The notes beneath the pieces were generated by a model. That model was not told the origin of the DNA. It was given only the letters and a program-made list of their open reading frames with translations, and searched no databases. From Novosphingobium arvoryzae (lineage in GTDB: Bacteria > Pseudomonadota > Alphaproteobacteria > Sphingomonadales > Sphingomonadaceae), in contig NZ_BMZD01000004.1 of NCBI RefSeq assembly GCF_014652615.1, forward strand, positions 1 to 64,000: a stretch of 64,000 nt of DNA, read 5' to 3'. Made by a program: the position numbers and the translations under genes. Shown in pieces: positions 57,444 through 64,000 of the stretch. How positions within the stretch are numbered: the stretch's first letter is position 1; each line of letters starts with the position of its first letter.

Positions 57444-57630
57444 GCCGGGCGCTTCCTCATGGTTGTGCGACCCATGGGAACGGACGGCAGGTTTAGCCAC
57501 TGGAGGTCGCGATTACCTCAACCAACACGGTTAATTCGCCAAGCCTTCTCGCTTAACGATAAGTGGCAAAAGAGCGTCACTGCCCAAGCCGTTTGCATGC
57601 CAACCCCGTTTCCGTTAGGGCCGCCGGGAT

Positions 57631-58881
57631 ATGACCAAGCCCGCTCCCCTTGCCGCAGGCACTGCGGCTTCGCTGCTGACGATCGACGACGTACGCGCGG
57701 CGGCGGGGCGAATTGCGGGCGCGGTGGTGCGCACGCCCACGCTCTATTCGCGCACGCTCAGCCAGATCACCGGCGCGGAAATCTGGCTGAAGTTCGAGAA
57801 CCTGCAGTTCACCGCCGCCTACAAGGAACGCGGTGCGCTCAACGCGATGCTGCAGCTTGATCCGGAGCGGCTCCAGCGCGGGGTGATCGCGGCATCGGCT
57901 GGTAACCATGCGCAGGGCCTGTCCTATCACGGCACCCGGCTGGGGCTGCCGGTTACTATCGTCATGCCGCGTCCGACGCCGACGGTGAAGGTCATGCAGA
58001 CCGAAGCGGTGGGCGGCAAGGTGGTCTTGCATGGCGAAACGTTCGACGAAGCCTATGCCCATGCCCGCCAGCTGGAAGCCGAACTGGGCCTGACGTTCGT
58101 CCACCCGTTCGACGATCCGCACGTGGCGGCGGGGCAGGGGACTGTCGCGCTGGAAATGCTGGAAGACGCGCCAGAGATCGACACGCTGGCGATCCCGATC
58201 GGCGGCGGCGGACTGTCCACCGGGATGGGTGTGGCGGCGCGGGCGATCCGCCCGGATATCCAGCTGGTCGGCGTGCAGGCCAAGCTGTTCCCGTCGATGT
58301 ACAACAAGCTGAAGCACCAGCACTTGCGCTGCGGCGGGGATACCCTGGCCGAAGGGATCGCGGTGAAGGTGCCGGGCGATTTCACATCGCGGATGCTGGG
58401 CAACCTGCTCGACGACGTGGTGCTGGTCAACGAAAGCCAGCTGGAAAGCGCGCTGGCGCTGTTGCTGCAGATCGAAAAGACCGTGGTTGAAGGCGCGGGG
58501 GCTGCCGGCCTGGCCGCCGTCATGGCCAACCGCGAGATGTTCGCGGGCCGCAAGGTTGGCGTGGTGCTGACCGGTGGCAACATCGACACCCGCCTGCTGG
58601 CCAACGTGCTGCTGCGCGATCTGGCCCGGTCGGGCCGCCTCGCGCGCCTGCGGCTGACTTTGCAGGATCGCCCTGGCGCGCTGTTTAAGGTGATGGGGCT
58701 GTTTGACGCGCACAACGTCAACATCATCGAAATCTATCACCAGCGGATCTTCACCACGCTGCCAGCCAAGGGCCTGATCACCGATATCGAGTGCGAGGCC
58801 CGCGACAAGGAGCAACTGGACGAGCTGGTCGTCAGCCTCAAGGCGGCTGGTTACGCGGTGACTCAGGTCGAACTTAACTAA
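57631..58881 (+). CDS. ilvA: Threonine dehydratase with C-terminal ACT domain
   Basis: A 416-aa PLP enzyme that deaminates threonine to 2-oxobutanoate, used for isoleucine or threonine breakdown. The PLP lysine is K65 in TAAYKERGALN; SAGNHAQGLSYHG and AIPIGGGGLSTGMGVAAR bind PLP phosphate. A single ACT domain (RLTLQDRPGALFKVMGLF) covers the last 80 residues. With one ACT domain it matches the group usually named IlvA or TdcB. It is monocistronic. Confidence 0.92.
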   Translation: MTKPAPLAAGTAASLLTIDDVRAAAGRIAGAVVRTPTLYSRTLSQITGAEIWLKFENLQFTAAYKERGALNAMLQLDPERLQRGVIAASAGNHAQGLSYHGTRLGLPVTIVMPRPTPTVKVMQTEAVGGKVVLHGETFDEAYAHARQLEAELGLTFVHPFDDPHVAAGQGTVALEMLEDAPEIDTLAIPIGGGGLSTGMGVAARAIRPDIQLVGVQAKLFPSMYNKLKHQHLRCGGDTLAEGIAVKVPGDFTSRMLGNLLDDVVLVNESQLESALALLLQIEKTVVEGAGAAGLAAVMANREMFAGRKVGVVLTGGNIDTRLLANVLLRDLARSGRLARLRLTLQDRPGALFKVMGLFDAHNVNIIEIYHQRIFTTLPAKGLITDIECEARDKEQLDELVVSLKAAGYAVTQVELN

Positions 58882-59046
58882 CACGGCCACTGCTGTCCCG
58901 TTTTGCACGGCCGGAGCCGCAGGTTTGCGTCCGCCTGTGCAAAATAAGACTCGGTTAACCGTGATTTGTGGTTAAAACTCTTTCAACGCCGAGTCCGGCT
59001 GTCCATATCGGTCGCATCGCGTCGTACAGAAGGATTGCCCAGCCCC

Positions 59047-59901
59047 GTGACGGCTCCCGTTCGCTTCCCCCGGTTCTTTGTCACCAGCCCCGCCCCGTGC
59101 CCCTATCTGCCGGGGCGCAGCGAGCGCAAGGTGTTCACCGAACTGAAGGGCCCGCACGCGGGGGAACTGAACGACGCATTGGGCCGGATCGGCTTCCGCC
59201 GCAGCCAGACGGTGGCCTATCGCCCGTCCTGCGCTGATTGCACGGCCTGCGTGTCCGTGCGGGTGGTGGCAGAGGAATTTCGCCCTTCGTCCACCCAGCG
59301 CCGCAACCTGAAGCGCAATTCCGACCTTGTTGCCACGCTGTGCCGCCCCTGGTCCACGGCGGAGCAGTTCGAACTGCTGCAACGCTACCTGGGTGCCCGC
59401 CACCCTGGCGGCGGTATGGCGACGATGGACGAGGTCGATTTTGCCGACATGGTGGAGCACACGCCGGTCGACAGCTACGTGATCGAATACCGCGAACCGT
59501 CGATTGATGGCACGCCGGGCCGTCTGGTCGGGGCCTGCCTGACCGACAAGCAGGGCGACGGGCTGTCGATGATCTACAGCTTCTACGAACCGGACCAGAC
59601 CAACCGGACGGGGCTTGGCACTTACATCATCCTTGACCACATCCGCCGCGCGGCCGAACTGGGCTTGCCCTATGTTTACCTCGGCTACTGGGTCGATGGC
59701 TCGGCGCGGATGCAGTACAAGGTGCGCTATAGGCCGCTGGAAAAGCTGGGCCGCGACGGGTGGGAACGCTTCGATGAGCAAGAACAGGACCGCCTGATCG
59801 CCGCCGCCGCCGCCAAGCGCTTCGATGGCAAACCGCTGGTGGATGGAGCGACCAAGGATGGCGCCCACGGCGGGCAGGGGCAGTACAAGCTCGACCTCTG
59901 A
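59047..59901 (+). CDS. bpt: Aspartate/glutamate leucyltransferase (Bpt)
   Basis: A 284-aa aminoacyl-tRNA-protein transferase. GTG 59047 starts [21 protein letters not shown]. The N-terminal Cys group ([10 protein letters not shown], then [12 protein letters not shown]) and the GNAT-like body ([33 protein letters not shown]) are the marks of this family. Bpt adds Leu from Leu-tRNA to proteins with N-terminal Asp or Glu, tagging them for ClpS/ClpAP degradation; annotation pipelines often call it arginyltransferase. No clpS is nearby. Confidence 0.9.
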   Translation: MTAPVRFPRFFVTSPAPCPYLPGRSERKVFTELKGPHAGELNDALGRIGFRRSQTVAYRPSCADCTACVSVRVVAEEFRPSSTQRRNLKRNSDLVATLCRPWSTAEQFELLQRYLGARHPGGGMATMDEVDFADMVEHTPVDSYVIEYREPSIDGTPGRLVGACLTDKQGDGLSMIYSFYEPDQTNRTGLGTYIILDHIRRAAELGLPYVYLGYWVDGSARMQYKVRYRPLEKLGRDGWERFDEQEQDRLIAAAAAKRFDGKPLVDGATKDGAHGGQGQYKLDL

Positions 59902-59984
59902 TCCGCGCCGATCGCTGGAATTCCAGGCATTTGGCGGGTCTGCCCGCGCGGTGTTTGCGTGTCTGTTTCACTCGCAAAGCAGAA

Positions 59985-60012
59985 CCCCCTCCCCGCGCGG
60001 GCGGGAAGGGGG
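59985..60012. terminator. Possible terminator between bpt and the aldehyde dehydrogenase gene
   Basis: CCCCCTCCCCGC can pair with GCGGGCGGGAAGGGGG with one bulge, between two convergent genes. T-runs are absent, so it is a moderate candidate only. Confidence 0.45.
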
Positions 60013-60042
60013 CTGCTGTTGGCTCTTGCGAGATCGGGATGA

Positions 60043-61467
60043 TCAGGCGGGCAGGCCGCTGATCGCCTTCATTTCCATGAAGTCCTTCAGGCCGGCCAGA
60101 CCGCCTTCGCGGCCGTTGCCCGACTGCTTGTAGCCCCCGAACGGTGCGCCGGGGGTGGGGCCCCAGTTGTTGATCGCCACCATGCCGGCGCGCAGCTTGG
60201 GTGCCACTTCCGCCGCCTTGGCCGGATCGCCCGAAATCGCCGCCGACAGGCCGTATTCGGTGTCGTTGGCCAGTTCGATCGCCTGGTCGAGGTTGTCATA
60301 GGCCATCAGGGTGATGACCGGGCCGAAGATTTCCTCCTTGGCGATGCGCATGTCCGGGGTCACGTCGGTGAAGACGGTCGGCTGGATGTAGTAGCCACGG
60401 TTGACGTTGGCCGGCAGGTCGGGGCCGCCGGTAACCAGCTTTGCGCCTTCGTCGATGGCCGACTGGATGAGACCGCGGACCTTTTCGAACTGGGCCTTGT
60501 TCACCACCGGGCCAAGGTGGTTGCCTTCGGCCATCGGGTCGCCCACCGGGGTGGCCGAATACATCGCCTTGGCGAATTCGGCTGCTTCACCCATGCGCTC
60601 GCGCGGGACCAGCACCTTGGTCGGCGAGATGCACGACTGGCCGGTGTTGACCAGCGGGCCGCTGAGCGTGGGCGGGAGGTGCTTGGCGAAATCGGCGTCG
60701 GGCAGGACGACGTTCGGCGACTTGCCACCCAGTTCCTGGTGGACGCGCTTGACCGTCGGCGCGGCGGCGATTGCCACGGCGATGCCGGCGCGGGTCGAGC
60801 CGGTGAAGCTGACCATGTCGACGTCGGGGTGGCTGGAAATCGCGTTGCCGGTGGTCGGGCCATCGCCCTGGACCAGGTTGAACACGCCCGGCGGCACGCC
60901 GGCGGCGTCCAGGATCTCGGCAAAGATCTTGGCGTTGGTCGGGCATTCTTCGGACGGCTTCAGCACCATGGTGTTGCCACCGGCCAGCGCCGGGGCGACC
61001 TTCAGGGCGATCTGGTTGAGCGGCCAGTTCCACGGCGTGATCATGCCGACGACGCCGATCGGTTCATAGGCGACCTTGTAGCCCGGGCCGTCTTCGAGGA
61101 AGTTGAAATCCTGCAGCGCGGCAATCGTGCCCAGGAAGCCGCCGATCCCGGCACCGACCTGCGCCGTCCCGGCGAAGGAGACCGGCGCGCCCATTTCCTC
61201 GGCCATCGCGACGGCGAGGTCAGCGCCGCGCTTCTTGTATTCCTCGACAATGCGGTTCAGCACGGCGAGGCGTTCCTCGCGGGTGGTCTGGCTCCAGGTC
61301 TTGAACGCGCGCTTGGCAGCGGCAACGGCCTTGTCCACGTCGGCCTTGGTGCCGACCGAGATGACCGCGCAGGGTTCTTCCGTGGCGGGGTTGATGACTT
61401 CGCGGCGCTGGCCGCCTTCGCTGTCCACCCACTTGCCGTCGATGTAATGTTGCAGCAGTTCGCGCAT
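60043..61467 (-). CDS. NAD-dependent aldehyde dehydrogenase
   Basis: A 474-aa aldehyde dehydrogenase oxidising an aldehyde to its acid. ATG 61467 follows GGGAGA. Catalytic Cys279 is in NTGQSCISPTK and Glu245 in QELGGKSPN, the usual 34 residues apart; TPWNWPLNQIALKVAPAL and SFTGSTRAGI bind NAD. The 16-bp near-palindrome at 61481-61496, 13 bases upstream of the start, links it to the thiolase operon at 28 kb. The natural substrate cannot be told. Confidence 0.92.
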   Translation of the reverse strand: MRELLQHYIDGKWVDSEGGQRREVINPATEEPCAVISVGTKADVDKAVAAAKRAFKTWSQTTREERLAVLNRIVEEYKKRGADLAVAMAEEMGAPVSFAGTAQVGAGIGGFLGTIAALQDFNFLEDGPGYKVAYEPIGVVGMITPWNWPLNQIALKVAPALAGGNTMVLKPSEECPTNAKIFAEILDAAGVPPGVFNLVQGDGPTTGNAISSHPDVDMVSFTGSTRAGIAVAIAAAPTVKRVHQELGGKSPNVVLPDADFAKHLPPTLSGPLVNTGQSCISPTKVLVPRERMGEAAEFAKAMYSATPVGDPMAEGNHLGPVVNKAQFEKVRGLIQSAIDEGAKLVTGGPDLPANVNRGYYIQPTVFTDVTPDMRIAKEEIFGPVITLMAYDNLDQAIELANDTEYGLSAAISGDPAKAAEVAPKLRAGMVAINNWGPTPGAPFGGYKQSGNGREGGLAGLKDFMEMKAISGLPA

Positions 61468-61480
61468 CCTCGAATCTCCC

Positions 61481-61496
61481 TTAATGGATCGATTAA
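61481..61496. promoter_or_regulatory. Near-palindromic operator, copy of the thiolase-operon palindrome
   Basis: TTAATGGATCGATTAA differs at one base from the core TTAATCGATCGATTAA at 28045-28060. ATTGC follows both copies on the plus strand. It sits directly upstream of the aldehyde dehydrogenase start (minus strand). Confidence 0.65.
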
Positions 61497-61553
61497 TTGC
61501 GTGATATGTCGGGTCGCACGCGCCGGATTGCAAGTCGGTTTTTGTATGCATTA

Positions 61554-62165
61554 CTAACAATCGACGCAATTGCCTGCATAGAGCGCGGCTTCGGCCGCGC
61601 GGCGGCGCACCAGCCCGGTCAGTTTTCGGCCTCCGGCATGCACCCACCTGCCAAATTCGGCCGCCGCGCCCGCGTGATCGCCGGCGCGATGCAACCGCAT
61701 CAGCGTCGATCGCGCGATGGCGCCGGTGTTGTAGTGAAAGCTGACCAGCGCATCGAACTGGTCTTGGGTGGTTGGCGCATCGCCCAGCGCGCGGTTCACT
61801 TCGGCGGCAAAGCGCTCAAGGTCGGATGCCAGCCGTGCATCGCATTGCGCCTGGGTCCAGATCGTGCCGGGCCCGATGCCCGGGCCGGTCGCTCCCCAGC
61901 CAATGGTCCACGGATCGCCACCGGTGCCGGGATCGGGATAGGCGGCAAACGTGCCGTCGCCCAGCGCCCGGGCGCAACCTTCAAAGCGCTGGATCAAGGC
62001 CAGCCCCGCCGGACTGACCGCGCGCGGTGGCGGGTCGTGGGGGCGGTGTGCTGCCGCGTGGTCCAGCGCGGCGTCGAGCGCCTGCACCTCGCGCGCCGTA
62101 AAGCTGCGGCGCAGCATGCGGCGCACGGCATCGAACACGGGTTTGCGATCAATCTGGGGAATCAT
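61554..62165 (-). CDS. Phage-type lysozyme (GH24 family)
   Basis: A 203-aa muramidase-fold protein. ATG 62165 follows GGAGG. The first 55 residues are helical and Ala-rich (VQALDAALDHAAAHR); the GH24 core begins at PAGLALIQRFEGCA with catalytic Glu62, followed by YPDPGTGGDPWTIGWGAT and DQFDALVSFHYNTGAIARSTLM. No signal peptide or holin gene is visible, and no other phage genes are near. It may be a domesticated or gene-transfer-agent-like lysozyme. Confidence 0.85.
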   Translation of the reverse strand: MIPQIDRKPVFDAVRRMLRRSFTAREVQALDAALDHAAAHRPHDPPPRAVSPAGLALIQRFEGCARALGDGTFAAYPDPGTGGDPWTIGWGATGPGIGPGTIWTQAQCDARLASDLERFAAEVNRALGDAPTTQDQFDALVSFHYNTGAIARSTLMRLHRAGDHAGAAAEFGRWVHAGGRKLTGLVRRRAAEAALYAGNCVDC

Positions 62166-62255
62166 GGCGGGCCTCCGCATGCGGGAAAAGGAGGCGATTC
62201 AACTAAGCCAGACGGACCCCTGTAGGAAAATGAAATGTCGCGCCGCCGGCATGAC

Positions 62256-62288
62256 AAAAAGGGCGCCCGGATCGCTCCGGACGCCCTT
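62256..62288 (-). terminator. Rho-independent terminator of glnA
   Basis: AAGGGCG and CGCCCTT plus an inner CCGGA/TCCGG form a strong stem with one mismatch, followed on the minus strand by five T residues, 30 bases after the glnA stop. Confidence 0.9.
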
Positions 62289-62317
62289 CCTGATACCCTC
62301 TGACCGGGTCGCAGAGA

Positions 62318-63727
62318 TCAGAGGCTATAGTACATGTCGAACTCGACCGCCGACGGCGTGGTTTCCCAGCGCATCACTTCCGGCCACTTCAGTTCGATAT
62401 AGGCTTCGATCTGGTCCTTGGTAAAGACGCCGCCCTGCAGCAGGAAGTCGTGATCGGCTTCCAGGGCTTCCAGCGCTTCGCGCAGGCTGCCGCAGACGGT
62501 CGGCACTTCGGCCAGTTCGGCCGGCGGCAGATCGTACAGGTTCTTGTCCATGGCTTCGCCCGGGTGGATCTTGTTCTTGATCCCGTCGAGACCGGCCATC
62601 AGCAGCGCGGCATAGCACAGGTAGGGGTTGGCCATCGCGTCGGGGAAGCGGAATTCCACGCGCTTGGCCTTGTCACCCGCACCGTACGGAATGCGGCACG
62701 AAGCCGAACGGTTGCGGGCCGAATAGGCCAGCAGCACGGGGGCTTCGTAACCCGGCACCAGGCGCTTGTAGCTGTTGGTGGTCGGGTTGGTGATCGCGTT
62801 CAGGGCCTTGGCATGCTTGATCACGCCGCCAATGAAGTAGAGGCACATGTCCGACAGACCGGCATAGCCGTTGCCCGCGAACAGGGGCTTGCCGCCGTCC
62901 CAGATCGAGATGTGGGTGTGCATGCCCGAACCGTTGTCGGCCTTGATCGGCTTCGGCATGAAGGTCGCGGTCTTGCCATAGGCATGGGCAACCTGCTGCA
63001 CGACATACTTGTAGACCTGCATGCGGTCAGCGGTCTGCACCAGCGTGCCGAAGGTCAGGCCCAGTTCGTGCTGCGCGCTTGCCACTTCGTGGTGGTGCTT
63101 GTCGCAGGGCAGGCCCATTTCGAGCATGGTCGAGACCATTTCGCCGCGCACGTCGACCAGGCTGTCGACCGGCGCCACCGGGAAGTAGCCACCCTTGGCG
63201 CGCGGACGGTGCGCCATGTTGCCGCCTTCGTACTGCTTGTTCGAGTTGGTCGGCAGTTCGATATCGTCGATGCTGAAGCCGTTGCCGTTGTAGCCGTCGT
63301 AGAAGCGGACGTCGTCGAACACGAAGAATTCGGCTTCCGGACCGACATAGACGGTGTCACCGAAACCGGCCGAGCGGACATAGGCTTCAGCGCGCTTCGC
63401 GGTCGAGCGCGGGTCGCGGGCATAGAGGTCGCCGGTCGAGGGCTCGACGATGTCGCAGCAGATGATCAGCATCGGCGTGGCGCTGAACGGATCGGTGTAG
63501 ACCGCGTCCAGATCGGGCTTCAGGATCATGTCGGATTCGTTGATGGCCTTCCAGCCTTCGATCGACGAACCGTCGAACATCAGGCCGTCTTCCAGCTCAT
63601 CCTCGCCCAGCACCGAGGCGACCATGGTCAGGTGCTGCCACTTGCCCTTGGGATCGGTGAAGCGCAGATCGACCCATTCGATTTCCTCATCCTTGATGCG
63701 CTTGAGGATGTCCTTCGCGTTAGCCAT
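62318..63727 (-). CDS. glnA: Glutamine synthetase type I
   Basis: A 469-aa enzyme making glutamine from glutamate and ammonia. ATG 63727 gives [21 protein letters not shown], the standard opening; earlier readings overlap gln[24 protein letters not shown], the ATP region [10 protein letters not shown] and [11 protein letters not shown] are present, and Tyr398 in [11 protein letters not shown] is the adenylylation site, so this is the GSI-beta form controlled by GlnE and P-II. It follows glnB by 70 bp in the same direction. Confidence 0.97.
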   Translation of the reverse strand: MANAKDILKRIKDEEIEWVDLRFTDPKGKWQHLTMVASVLGEDELEDGLMFDGSSIEGWKAINESDMILKPDLDAVYTDPFSATPMLIICCDIVEPSTGDLYARDPRSTAKRAEAYVRSAGFGDTVYVGPEAEFFVFDDVRFYDGYNGNGFSIDDIELPTNSNKQYEGGNMAHRPRAKGGYFPVAPVDSLVDVRGEMVSTMLEMGLPCDKHHHEVASAQHELGLTFGTLVQTADRMQVYKYVVQQVAHAYGKTATFMPKPIKADNGSGMHTHISIWDGGKPLFAGNGYAGLSDMCLYFIGGVIKHAKALNAITNPTTNSYKRLVPGYEAPVLLAYSARNRSASCRIPYGAGDKAKRVEFRFPDAMANPYLCYAALLMAGLDGIKNKIHPGEAMDKNLYDLPPAELAEVPTVCGSLREALEALEADHDFLLQGGVFTKDQIEAYIELKWPEVMRWETTPSAVEFDMYYSL

Positions 63728-63797
63728 TTGTCGTCCTTCTGGATGCCCCGCCCGGCAATGGTCGGGGCGGATGATTGAACTGGAGTGGTGTGGGTAA

Positions 63798-64000
<203 letters not shown>

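Noticed and set aside
58950..58975. CtrA box near bpt
   Set aside because: The TTAA repeats are 13 bases apart, not 7, so this is not the TTAA-N7-TTAA motif.

Overview
The window is chromosomal DNA of a high-GC alphaproteobacterium, most likely a sphingomonad (Sphingomonadaceae or Erythrobacteraceae, Novosphingobium-like). This is inferred from gene order and protein types: serC-serA-hisZ-purA, ispH-thrB-rnhA, argS-SPOR-nagZ-scpA-scpB-tatABC, glnB-glnA, a sphingomonad-type TonB receptor with a Ca-binding-like N-terminus, an EL222-like LOV-HTH regulator, and a GTTC-N7-GTTC SOS box. No database search was possible, so the genus is a judgement.

Layout. 0-2.3 kb: the cut-off 5' part of an IS5-family transposase, about 1 kb with no convincing gene, then a GNAT-like protein. 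2.3-4.7 kb: two acyl-CoA dehydrogenases on the minus strand. 5.1-6.4 kb: a DUF3617 lipoprotein and a dimethylargininase-type amidinohydrolase. 6.5-10.5 kb: a tight operon of circularly permuted ATP-grasp, alpha-E, transglutaminase and Anbu-type proteasome-like peptidase, a widespread system whose product is still unknown. 10.5-12.1 kb: LOV-HTH blue-light regulator and an extensin-like lipoprotein. 12.2-18.6 kb: serine, histidine and purine genes, with a likely serC leader RNA. 18.6-21.8 kb: a MarR-type regulator behind a perfect LexA box, a secreted DUF11-like protein and tRNA-Val(TAC). 21.9-27.8 kb: clpB and a TonB-dependent receptor gene broken by one in-frame TAA. 28.1-31.7 kb: thiolase, SDR, enoyl-CoA hydratase and TetR regulator of a fatty-acid-like degradation operon. 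31.7-34.8 kb: MTA phosphorylase, maleylacetoacetate isomerase, MarR, fumarylacetoacetase. 34.9-42.2 kb: a reduced Tad/Cpa pilus operon without the CpaF/TadA ATPase or a recognisable pilin. 42.3-47.7 kb: hydrolase, FAD oxidoreductase, DUF1508 protein, rnhA, thrB, ispH and a lipoprotein. 47.8-54.3 kb: argS, SPOR protein, nagZ, scpAB, tatABC. 54.3-64 kb: amidohydrolase, 3-hydroxyisobutyrate-dehydrogenase-like enzyme, DUF4402 protein, ilvA, bpt, aldehyde dehydrogenase, GH24 lysozyme, glnA and the 3' part of glnB.

How the parts connect. The thiolase gene (28 kb) and the aldehyde dehydrogenase gene (61 kb) share a rare 16-bp palindrome differing at one base, directly upstream of their starts. The TetR gene that closes the thiolase operon is the obvious candidate to bind both, suggesting one scattered acyl-CoA or aldehyde degradation regulon. 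Housekeeping genes dominate the rest, and the intergenic hairpins and terminators mark most transcription-unit ends.
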